Assembly (NCBI RefSeq): GCF_963678635.1
Contig: NC_087069.1
Location: 53,480,251 to 53,544,250 of the forward strand
Source: Symsagittifera roscoffensis
Taxonomy: Eukaryota > Xenacoelomorpha > Acoela > Convolutidae
Direction of reading: 5' to 3'
DNA length: 64,000 nt
A program made the translations under genes and the position numbers. Shown here piece after piece: positions 10,927 through 21,300 of the stretch. Position 1 is the first letter of the stretch; every line of letters starts with the position of its first letter. Under the pieces are notes generated by a model. That model was given only the letters and a program-made list of their open reading frames with translations. It did not search any database and was not told where the DNA came from.

Positions 10927-11172
10927 TTAACAGAATCGATTCAGTTCCAATCTAAGCGTGAAGTTGTACTTGTATCTTGTAGTTCTTGGCATCTCTCGTC
11001 CAGGTGACTTGGAAAGTGTGTGAGGAATGTAGTTGATGGTGTTTGACCTGTGACTGAAGGTGTTGATGGAAGTGATATTGTTTCTGGTAGTGATAAAGAG
11101 GTATTTGAAGAAATTTCTATTGGATCCTTTACAAGTTTGGGTTCGCCTTGGGAAAACGTTTGGTTCATCCAA
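10927..11172 (-). pseudogene. Ser/Thr/Pro-rich frame, possible retroelement remnant
   Basis: Two overlapping minus-strand frames (81 and 75 aa) are rich in Ser, Thr and Pro (for example SLPETISLPSTPSVTGQTPS) and rather GC-rich for the area. They lie just beyond the decayed Gypsy-like element at 12.2-18.2 kb in the same orientation and could be part of it or of a second copy. No diagnostic motif, so the assignment is weak. Confidence 0.25.
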
Positions 11173-11436
11173 TGTGGAAGTCTTTGTGATGAAGTGGGCG
11201 GATTAAAGGGATTTTCACGAATTTGTTCAGAAGTAGGTTTTTAACCTAAACAGTCTGTTGGTATATTTGGGTATTTTGTTGGGAAATTTTTGGAAGTGGT
11301 GGAGTGTTGAACTGTATCGTCCTATCTATGGGAAAGGTCTAGAGGCGTCGATAATGGAGATGAGGGGATATTAAAACGAACTCTCGCTGTTGTTTGATTT
11401 CCACTGCGTCGGGGCTGAATGATTTTTCTGTCTCGA

Positions 11437-11461
11437 ACTTAAGTAAAATTTTTACTTAAGT
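11437..11461. repeat. Perfect 25-bp palindrome
   Basis: ACTTAAGTAAAA, one central T, then its exact complement. The right half plus TTTGTG (11446-11466) recurs as a 21-bp direct copy at 12181-12201. The paired copies flank an interval of about 735 bp beside the minus-strand retroelement and may mark terminal-repeat or junction sequence. Confidence 0.6.
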
Positions 11462-11589
11462 TTGTGATACTTTAATTTGAAGGTGTAAATTTTAGGATGG
11501 CGTATAATTGAAGGCAATGCGCAGTTACATTATAACGGCTCTGTACTCATAGACTTTTTGCAGCACCTGAAATTTTGGGCTTTTTCCTG

Positions 11590-11735
11590 TGCCTCCTTTG
11601 ATTGTTCCGAAAGTTTTTTTGCAAAAACCTATTTAGAATAACCTTTGACTTTTTCAATTGCATCAAAACATGTCAGCATGAACAAGTGAACAAATTTTCA
11701 CAACATGAACAATTTTGATACATAATCATATTGTA
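11590..11735. mobile_element. MITE fragment, GGCTC-family
   Basis: Starts GGCTTTTTCCTGTGCC and contains GCATCAAAACATGTCAGCAT, matching the 521-660 copy in the same orientation (GCATCAAAACGTGTCAGCGT). The right end is decayed. Confidence 0.5.
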
Positions 11736-12234
11736 TTTTTGCCAAAGTAAAAATTAACCAAAATTGGCAGCCGATTGAAAAAGAAAAAAGATGTTTTTTT
11801 TTCAGTTGTGTATAACTTGCTGCAGTGGCGGATTTAGGAATTTAGCTACGGTTCGCATCAAATTTTAGTTTTGGCTGAAGTGTCTTGTTGTGTTATGATC
11901 ATGTTGTAGTGAGGGGTAAAGATTACGTATTGGTTTGTATTGTGGTTCACTTAGGGGTGCTTGACGAATGGCTGGTTTGTATTGGCTGGATTGGTTTGTA
12001 TAATGATGCGTGTCTTTCTTCAAAAAGATAGGGGTTTTCTACATATGAGATACTAGTACATGAGTGGGGTTGAATTGTTTGACTAGTTGTAGGTGTTCTT
12101 TGGGGGTCTTGCGGTGGGTTGATTGGTGGGAATCCTTGATAGGGTTTGGATTAGCAATTTTGAACTGTAGTCTATATGTTAAATTTTTACTTAAGTTTGT
12201 GTTCTTTATAATACTCTTCTGCTAAAAATATTAT

Positions 12235-12483
12235 TTAAACAGTTGCTATTACAAAAACAATTATTGCTTTCTTCATGCATTTAAAAAGTGTGAGAATTAG
12301 AAAAATTAGAAAGGTGAGAAAAACTACGAAAAGAATAAAAATGTCATTTTTACTAAGTAAGCTTCGTATCAATTCTGAAATTATTAAGTTTCGTGCCTGA
12401 TTAGATGATTGATGGTTTTGGAGTGGGAAGTATAGGTCTGGATGAGTAAATAGAAAAAATAAATTGGATACTAAAGATTGCAA
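12235..12483 (-). pseudogene. Env-like C-terminal transmembrane segment
   Basis: An 82-codon minus-strand frame contains one strong hydrophobic helix (FILFVVFLTFLIFLILTLF) followed by a Lys-containing tail (KCMKKA). It is preceded by a polar region with QARNLIISELIRSLL. Its position after the integrase tail in a Gypsy-like element is where env genes sit in errantivirus-like elements, and a membrane anchor near the end fits an Env transmembrane subunit. The N-terminal part is not legible, and no furin-type site or fusion peptide could be identified. Inference from position and hydrophobicity only. Confidence 0.4.
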
Positions 12484-13335
12484 AAATGAGAATTACGAGC
12501 TCTAAATATCTGTTATAAGAAAAATACTAAATTGAAAAAAAAAATTGAAAAGATTGAAAGAAAAGTTGAAATGATTAAATAAATATGTGCAACTGAGTTG
12601 GAAAGAAGCATTTGAAAAATGATTTGCTTTGTCGAATTATTTTTTTTTGGAGTTGAAATCAAGTGGGGTCAGATTGTTTATTGATTTTGACGATTGGATT
12701 GGGTATGACGAGTTCTTGGTCAAGGAAAATCTGGGTGTTTAGGTATTAACTTTCTGATTCTTGTTATATTTGTGGGATGATTAGGGAGTTTAGGTAGGTA
12801 GTATGTCTTAAGGCTGAGTGATCGGCTTGAGTTTTTTCTTCAGGCTAATTTAATATATATTTTTTGTGATGTTCGGGATATAATTTTATACATTATGGTT
12901 GATTTTTGTTTTGATTGATAGAAGAAGGTTGTAACTTTTGTACGATTCTATAAGGTAAGTTGTTCAATAGAAGGGTAGTTCTTATTTTTGACTTGGAGGT
13001 TCTTAAGTTAGAGTTATAGATCTAGTTCAAATTGGAGATATGTCGGCTAATAACAGTGAGTATGTTTGAATAAAAATGAGATGGTATCAATTGACTTGAT
13101 TGCCTGATTTTGAACTAGGTTTTCCTGAGAGAGAAAATGAATATTTCTGTAGTGAGATTTCTCTAAGTGTTAACCAAATTGTTAATTAATCAGAGGTTGC
13201 TGGAATTTGTTTTTCTTTAAGAATTTAGGTTGAGGAACAAAAGTTTAGTTTAGTTGATTGCTAAAGCGAGATGATTGGTGTTGTTGAGATTTTTCTTTGA
13301 TTTCGGGTCTTGGAATTATCTCTTGTAGTTTACGA

Positions 13336-13533
13336 TTAACTTTTTGTCTTTGTGCTATTTAATTTGGAGTTTTTTTTCTGATATTTCGTTTGGAGTTGTT
13401 TCGGGTGATTGTGGTAAATTATTGGAGTTTGTTGCTTTCTTTTGATCTTTAGTTTCTGTTGTTTTATCAACAATGTGTAGTCCTGTAATGGAATATATAT
13501 TTGTATTAATTCACAAAGGGCGTATTCTTTCAT
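13336..13533 (-). pseudogene. Integrase C-terminal tail remnant
   Basis: The frame begins MKEYALCELIQIYIPL. The KEYAL.EL.QIY type of ending is what follows the GPY/F module in some Gypsy-like Pol proteins, and the position between integrase core and env-like segment agrees. The remainder is Lys/Gln-rich low complexity. Confidence 0.4.
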
Positions 13534-13809
13534 ATATTATGGTAGAAGATTGTTTCTATGTTGTGCGAGTTCTTTTTTGTTTCTATAATTTGATATGGTC
13601 CTTTTTGAATAGGTTGTGTTTTTTTGAGATTGCTTTTTGAATCATAAATACGAAATTAAAACCTATTTTAAGTGTTTGTTTCTGGCGTTTCTGGTGCATT
13701 TATTTGATACTGAATGTTTTGTCTTTGTAATAAATTCTTTGCAGATTCTGATAAAATTCATTATGCCATCTAAATCTATTAAAATCTATTCTGTATGGGT
13801 TCTAGAGGT

Positions 13810-14200
13810 TTATTTTAAAAATTGTGGATGATTAAAATGATCTTCGTCATTAGTATGAAGTGGTAAATTATAACAAATTGAATTTTTATTGGGTTGACAG
13901 TAACTTTGGTCGGTTTTTGAGGAGTTTACCTTGAACAATGCAAATTTGCGTGGTTTTTTTTTTAAAAACCCTTTCAAAAAAAGACAGTCCAAATATTGTT
14001 GTAATCTGAGAATTATACGCTAATGGGAATAATTTTGCGTCTGTTGACCACTTGGTGTACATTTTCGTTTATTATACATCAAAGGTTTTCTTGTAAGGAG
14101 CGGTTCATGTCTCCGACTATTCCGTTTGTCCATGGACATGTGATGTTTTAGGTTTATGTTTAAAGGTGACATAGTGTAATTATTTCGTTGTTTATGAATT
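13810..14200 (-). pseudogene. Integrase core remnant (Gypsy-like)
   Basis: Two legible pieces. At 13810-13992: SYCQPNKNSICYNLPLH, a conserved segment downstream of the catalytic core. At about 14090-14150: PWTNGIVGDMNRSLQ, the region around the third catalytic residue. Retroelement integrases have NG.VE.MNR here; this copy reads G where the catalytic Glu should be, so the enzyme would be dead even without the surrounding frameshifts. Confidence 0.6.
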
Positions 14201-14816
14201 CTGTTCAGTTGTTTATTACAGGGAATTCAGTTAGTTCATAAAATGTTGTGTAGCCATAACAAGCCTTACAATGGGGCACTGGGTTAAGTGCTACATAGTT
14301 CGTAATTGCATCTACTATTACCATTAAATACTAATTTTCTTCTGATGAGGGTGATATAGGGTCTTTGGTATGAAATGGGATTCCAAGATTGAAGTATAAA
14401 CTTTGCCCTTTAAAATCTGGTTTTTTCTGCTATTTCTATTTGGTGTGAAAAAAGTTTGTTTGATTGACAGTAATAGAGTCATTGAAAAGTACTTCTATCC
14501 AAAATGGTGCGTTTGGAAAACAAAAACTTTGATTGAAATTTGAAAATGATTTTATTTTGGTTTTTACATGTCCTTTTTTTTAAATCTTACATGTGTTCAA
14601 GGAATGTGAAATGTGTAGGAATGCGATTAAGATTAAGCTTAGTGGTGGACCGAGTACTTTTGTCTCTTGGTGATGGTATTCTTAAAGTTCAGTGTTTTCA
14701 TTTATTATTGTTTTGTTAATTTTTCGAAAAAATTGGAGTTAGACTCTAATTCCCAATATTGTCATATCGGCTTTTTTTTGTGCTTATGCCAAGACTTGGG
14801 TTCTCTGATAACAGGG

Positions 14817-15119
14817 TCAAGATTTTGGTATTTCGGTAAAAACTGAAGTGTCATTGTTTCTCTGTTGGCGAGTTAAAATTTTGAATTCCGTTTTTGATAG
14901 AGTTATTTTATCCAATGCGTCTCGTAATTCAAGTATTTTTTTTATTGTATGTTTGCAAGTTGAATCGGGAGGACCTGACAATATTATTATTCCTTTAGGT
15001 CTTTTTTCTATTAAAGAAAATGATTTATTCCGTTGTGGTTTTTGTTGACATCTTTTGAGTTCTGCATGATTTTTAATCCACGATGAATATGGGATAGGTT
15101 TACATGTATCTTTACCCAA
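14817..15119 (-). pseudogene. Pol segment between RNase H and integrase
   Basis: A 100-codon frame (with KPIPYSSWIKNHAELKRCQQ near its start), downstream of the RNase H remnant in the same orientation. It is the longest open stretch of this element. No catalytic motif is expected in this linker; the assignment rests on order and strand. Confidence 0.5.
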
Positions 15120-15422
15120 TAAATCTGTTTCACAGTGATTGTTTTGGCAATCTAGATATAGTGGAAAACGTTCTAAGGTATTTATTTATTTAGTATCGGA
15201 GTCAGTTTTTTTTTGCATTTTCACATTCTAATCGTGGTGATGTTTCGTCTCTTGCAAGAAAGAGTTTTGTCTTTTGTGGTAATTCTACAGCTGTTTTTCG
15301 TGTAAGTTGTTCAAATGGCGTGTTTCTACTAAAAGTATCTGGTAAAGCAAGGTTTTTTGCCTGCTGTTCAAACTATATGTAGTTTTGGGTATTTCCTTAA
15401 AATAAACTGAAATCTGTATACT

Positions 15423-15614
15423 CTATGGTTTGGATCGGATTTGTGTGGGAAAAAAATTATAGAACTGTAAAAAAACTGTCGGATGTTTTGATTCAAGAAT
15501 TAGGAATTCATATTGTTTTACTGTTTGTATTATGGCTGTACATTCTCTCATAAGTGTGGTGAGTCTGAGTTCTGCTCGTGTAAAAAGTCTTAAATTTGTT
15601 GATATAAGGTTCAT
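15423..15614 (-). pseudogene. RNase H remnant (Gypsy-like Pol)
   Basis: The frame contains RAELRLTTLMRECTAIIQTV followed by YEFLILESKHPTVFLQF. This matches the helix of retroelement RNase H with the catalytic Glu (consensus ..E.ELLA...C...R..L.G..F...TDH). The TDH motif after TVFL is lost through frame decay. Confidence 0.65.
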
Positions 15615-16099
15615 TTTATTTGTGCCTTGATGTGATTACAAAAGTTTTGCGCTATTTCCAAAATTGAAAGCATCGCACAAAGCGTAGAGTGGTTGGTTTG
15701 ATTCTGGAACTGTATCTGATTTTTGTTCGGTGAGAAGGGTTTTAATTTCATGGAAGCGTTTTTGATGTTCTAAAGTCGATTCATTATGATTCTGTTGTTT
15801 TAAACTGGTCTGAGATATTGTAGCATTTTATTAAGAAAATTAGCATCCGAAGGAATTATGGATTTTCTTTTCATCATTTGGTGATTGGAATTCTAAAACT
15901 GGATCGGTTCGGGATTTGAAAGATGTTGTTTTAGTGCTTTCAAATATTATGTTTAAGGAGTTTTACACGGGTAGGGAAAAATGTGATTTATCTGGGGCTG
16001 CCTTTATGCTTTCTTGCTTTCTTTTAACAAGATTTGTTGGTATTTGACCAAAACTTGAAATAGTTCTTGTTTTTCTTTGTGATTGTTGAATTTATGTAA

Positions 16100-16300
16100 T
16101 GACGTTTTTGCTGAGATTTAATGTTCTAAAAATTTTACTCATTAAAGCAGAAAAAGCTGCATGTCCTATGGATATACCATTGAATAGTCTATTAAATCAA
16201 TCTTAATGATTTTCGATAACGATTTGTATTATTCGACTACATGGCATTTGATTAAATGCGCTATTCAAATCGGCGTTGGTATAATAGTGTCCACTTATTT
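16100..16300 (-). pseudogene. Reverse transcriptase remnant (Gypsy-like Pol)
   Basis: Minus-strand reading gives YYTNADLNSAFNQMP (16242-16290), the RT block with the first catalytic Asp (D.NSAF.Q), then GISIGHAAFSALMSKIF (16120-16190), the conserved block before the YxDD motif. In-frame stops separate them. This places the RT just upstream of the RNase H remnant. Confidence 0.7.
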
Positions 16301-18184
16301 TGTAAGTATTAGTTGTACTGGTTGTATGGGCCAATTGCGTTTTGATTCATCACGTAGATAGATTAAATATTGTGCGTGTGCTTCTAAAACAATTTTAAGT
16401 GATTTTCATTTAGCGAGAATAATTACTGGATTTATAAATAAGTTTCTTTTGGGTTTTGGTTCGTTGTTACTGGTGAGATATTTTCAGACTGTTGGAGAAT
16501 GTTTGCTTTGTTTTGCAAGTATATTGGGACTTTACTTGCACGTTATTTTTTTTGAAAACTGCTCGGGTTTGAGTGGAAGGTGTAGTGGTGAATGTTTTTT
16601 TTTCAACATTAAATTTTGGTGTGGCGTAATCCATGGGTTAGTTTAGAATTCATTCTGCTAATTGTTCAAATTCTTGCTGAATAATTTGAGAATGATGAAA
16701 TTTAAAGATTATCAGAAATTTTTGTTGTTCATATGTATATTTTAACATTTGGAATGTTGGTTTTTGTGAAATAATCTGTGTTTCTTTTTGAATCAGTTGC
16801 AAAATTATTATTAGATATTTCTTTATTAAGTCTTGATGATTAACAAACATTTTTTCAGATTTTATTTACTGTGTGTGCTCTTACCTGTGTAGGTGAAAAG
16901 TTGCATTTGTTTCACAATATCATAAGAGTCCCATAAAGGAAGTGTCATTTTGTATGGTGAGTTCTTGTCGACATATAATGGAATTGTGTCTGGGTTGTAT
17001 TTTTAGAGTAATTGATAGTTGAAATCGTTGCTCTAAAAGTTTATGGATTGGTTTGAATTCAAGGTCAGATATATATAGTTTCAGTGTATTTTGACGTTGT
17101 TATTTTGATGGTCTTGGTTTGATCGAAAAGTCATAGGCATGTCCTGTTAGTGGTTTTGAATGTTTTCTTTGCAAAATATATATAGGATAAAATTTTGAAA
17201 AAACTGGGGTTTGTTTATTTAATCTTTGGAAAGACGTTATTGGTGTATTATTGGGTCTTGTATATTTGTATTTGAATTGCAATTTACTTTTTAAAACGTT
17301 TTTCTTTGTGATATATTTCGTAATTATTGGCATTCTAACTATGTTGTGTTTCATAAATGTTGTGTCCAATATTTGTTTGAAGGGTTTTCCTAAAAGTTTA
17401 TTTCGTTCAAATGTTCGAGTTGGTTTAGGTCATAATTGAACTTTTTCATAATCTAAGAAACTTGTTCCTTGTGCAGTGGCTAGTTTAATGGAGCTTTTTG
17501 AATGGGAAAATTTTGGGTGTAGGTTGGGAACTTCATTCCATGAAGGATACTAGTATTTTTGATTTTCAGCCGGAAGAGATTACGAAATATAATTCAGGGT
17601 CTGGCGGTTGAAAAATTTTTGTGTTTCGGGCTTTCTTAAAGGAGTGAAAGTACTCAAATTTGTTCTTTTGGTGTTGATACTTCAATTGCTATGTTCTGGT
17701 ATATATTATTCATACTTGAATTACTTTCAATTACATGCGGAGTCTAATTTGTGTGGTCTTGTTTGTTACTTGATTCTTGAAACCTTAATTGGTAGAATAA
17801 TTTTTGTAGTGCTTTGATTCAATTGGTGTTTCGTATTCATGTTCTATTTTAAGCATGTTAATAATTAGTGTGTTTTCTGTTTTGCTGTCGTCATCTGTGC
17901 GTTCACAGTGTATGTGGTTTAATTTCATTTCTGAAGTTTCTGTATTGTCAAAACCTGGAGGGTCCTGGCTTGTTTCAATTTTTAGATTGTACTTGAATGT
18001 TTCTTCTCTGTTGTTTTGGTGTACTCCTTCTGTAGCTTTAACTTTGTTTGTTTAAATATTGTGAGTTGTTTCGATAAGGTGAGTGAGAAAATTTTCTTGA
18101 TCTTTACTGACAGTTTTTGTTTCTTTTTCTAGAATTATTACGCAATGTATTGTTGAGTTATTATTTTATGGTCTACTGTTGGAG

Positions 18185-18384
18185 NNNNNNNNNNNNNNNN
18201 NNNNNNNNNNNNNNNNNNNNNNNNNNNNNNNNNNNNNNNNNNNNNNNNNNNNNNNNNNNNNNNNNNNNNNNNNNNNNNNNNNNNNNNNNNNNNNNNNNNN
18301 NNNNNNNNNNNNNNNNNNNNNNNNNNNNNNNNNNNNNNNNNNNNNNNNNNNNNNNNNNNNNNNNNNNNNNNNNNNNNNNNNNNN
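18185..18384. other. Assembly gap (200 N)
   Basis: Exactly 200 N. The satellite array begins at the first base after it, so the true length of the array and the left junction with the retroelement are unknown. Frames drawn through the gap are artefacts. Confidence 0.98.
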
Positions 18385-21300
18385 CCTAAAAATTCAATTT
18401 TGTAATCAAAAATCATAAGGGTTGTGAGTCGTTTCCATTCAGAAACTATCGTCAAACGAGAAGCCACAGGCAAGACAAGGCAAATAACAACTTCACATAA
18501 GTCAGTTATGACTCCAAAAATAGTCTCAGAGTGCCAAAAATGACCTAAAAAATTCAATTTTTTAATCAAAAATTATAAGGGTTGTGAGTCGTTTCTATTC
18601 AGAATCTATCGTCAGACGAAGGTCACAGGCAAGACAAGGCAAAAAACACCTTCACATAAGTCAGTTATGACTCCAAAAATAGTCTCAGATTGCCAAAAAT
18701 GACCTAAAAAATTCAATTTTTTAATCAAAAATCATAAGGAATGTGGGTCGTTTCCATTCAGAATCTATCGTCAAACGAAGGTCACAGGCAAGACAAGGCA
18801 ATTTACAACTTCACATAAGTCAGTTATGACTCCAAAAATAGTCTCAGAGTGCCAAAAATTACCTAAAAATTCAATTTTTTAATCAAAAATCATAAGGGTT
18901 GTGGGTCGTTTCCATTCAGAATCTATCGTCAAACGAGAAGCCATAGGCAAGACAAGGCAAATAACAACTTCACAGAAGTCAGTTTTGACTCCAAAAATAG
19001 TCTCAGAGTGCCAAAAATGACCTAAAAAATTCAATTTTTTAATCAAAAATCATAAGGGTTGTGAGTCGTTTCCATTCAGAATCTATCGTCAAACGAGAAG
19101 CCACAGGCAAGACAAGGCAAATAACAACTTCACATAAGTCAGTTATGACTCCAATAATAGACTCAGAGTGCCAAAAATGACCTAAAAATTCAATTTTTTA
19201 ATCAAAAATCATAAGGGTTGTGAGTCGTTTCCATTCAGAATCTATCGTCAAACGAGAAGCCATAGGCAAGACAAGGCAAATAACAACTTCACAGAAGTCA
19301 GTTTTGACTCCAAAAACAGTCTCAGAGTGCCAAAAATGACCTAAAAAATTCAATTTTTTAATCAAAAATCATAAGGGTTGTGAGTCGTTTCCATTCAGAA
19401 TCTATCGTCAAACGAGAAGCCACAGGCAAGACAAGGCAAACAACAACTTCACATAAGTCAGTTATGACTCCAATTATAGACTCAGAGTGCCAAAAATGAC
19501 CTAAAAAAGTCAAATATTTAATCAAAAATCATAAGGGTTGTGAGTCGTTTCCATTCAGAATCTATCGTCAAACGAGAAGCCACAGGCAAGACAAGGCAAA
19601 TAACAACTTCACATAAGTCAGTTATGACTCCAAAAATAGTCTCAGAGTGCCAAAAATGAACTAAAAAATTCAATTTTTTAATCAAAAATTATAAGGGTTG
19701 TGAGTCGTTTCCATTCAGAATCTATCGTCAAACGAGAAGCCACAGGCAAGACAAGGCAAATAACAACTTCACATAAGTCAGTTATGACTCCAAAAATAGT
19801 CTCAGAGTGCCAAAATTGACCTAAAAAAATCAATTTTTTAATCAAAAATCATAAGGTTGTGAGTCGTTTCAATTCAGAATCTATCGTCAAACGAGCAGCC
19901 AAAGGCAAGACAAGGCAAATAACAACTTCACATAAGTCAGTTATGACTCCAAAAATAGTCTCAGAGTGCCAAAAATTACCTACAAAATTCAATTTTTTAA
20001 TCAAAAATCATAAGGGTTGTGATTCGTTTCCATTCAGAATCTATCGTCAAACGAGAAGCCACAGGCAAGACAAGGCAAATAACAACTTCACATAAGTCAG
20101 TTATGACTCCAAAAACAGTCTCAGAGTGCTAAAAATGACCTAAAAATTCAATTTTGTAATCAAAAATCATAAGGGTTGTGAGTCGTTTCCATTCAGAATC
20201 TATCGTCAAACGAGAAGCCACAGGCCAGACAAGGCAAATAACAACTTCACATAAGTCAGTTATGACTACAAAAATAGTCTCAGAGTGCCAAAAATGACCT
20301 AAAAAATTCAATTTTTTAATCAAAAATCATAAGGGTTGTGATTCGTTTCCATTCAGAATCTATCGTCAAACGAGAAGCCACAGGCAAGACAAGGCAAATA
20401 ACAACTTCACATAAGTCAGTTATGACTCCAAAAATAGTCTCAGAGTGCCAAAAATGACCTAAAAAATTCAATTTTTTAATCAAAAAACAATAAGGGTTGT
20501 GAGTCGTTTCCATTCAGAATCTATCGTCAAACGAGAAGCCACAGGCAAGACAAGGCAAAAAACAACTTCACATAAGTCATTTATGACTCCAAAAATAGTC
20601 TCAGAGTGCCAAAAATGACCTAAAAAATTCAATTTTTTAATCAAAAATTATAAGGGTTGTGAATCGTTTCCATTCTGAATCTATCGTCAAACGAGAAGCC
20701 ACTGGCAAGACAAGGCAAATAACAACTTCACATAAGTCAGTTATGACTACAAAAATAGTCTCAGAGTGCCAAAAATGAACTAAAAAATTCAATTTTTTAA
20801 TCAAAAATTATCAGGGTTGTGAGTCGTTTCCATTCAGAATCTATCGTCAAACGAGAAGCCACAGGCAAGACAAGGCAAATAACAACTTCACATAAGTCAG
20901 TTATGACTCCAAAAATAGTCTCAGAGTGCCAAAAATGACCTAAAAAATTCAATTTTTTAATCAAAAATCATAAATGTTGTGAGTCGTTTCCATTCAGAAT
21001 CTATCGTCAAACGAGCAGCCACAGGCAAGACAAGGCAAATAACAACTTCCCATAAGTCAGTTAAGACTCCAAAAAAAGTCTCAGAAGGCCAAAAATGACC
21101 TAAAAAATTCAATATTTTAATCAAAAATCTTAAGGATTGTGAGTCGTTTCCATTCAGAATCTATCGTCAAACGAGAAGCCACAGGCAAGACAAGGCAAAT
21201 AACAACTTCACATAAAACAGTTATGACTCCAAAAATAGTCTCAGAGTGCCAAAAATGACCTAAAAAATTCAATTTTTTTATCAAAAATCATAAGGGTTGT

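Larger units (their letters stand above)
12170..18184 (-). mobile_element. Decayed Gypsy-like LTR retroelement with env-like segment
   Basis: Minus-strand remnants occur in the order expected of a Ty3/Gypsy element: RT (16.1-16.3 kb), RNase H (15.4-15.6), integrase (15.1-13.8), integrase tail (13.5-13.3) and an env-like membrane segment (12.5-12.2). All pieces carry stops and frameshifts. The plus strand is unusually rich in T and G throughout, as expected when an A/C-rich coding strand lies opposite. The 5' end (gag, protease and 5' LTR) would lie toward 18 kb and is lost in the assembly gap or the satellite. LTRs were not identified with certainty. It is too decayed to be active. Confidence 0.7.

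Noticed and set aside
18117-18569. Frames of 79-143 codons across 18185-18384
   Set aside because: They exist only because N bases were read as open codons.
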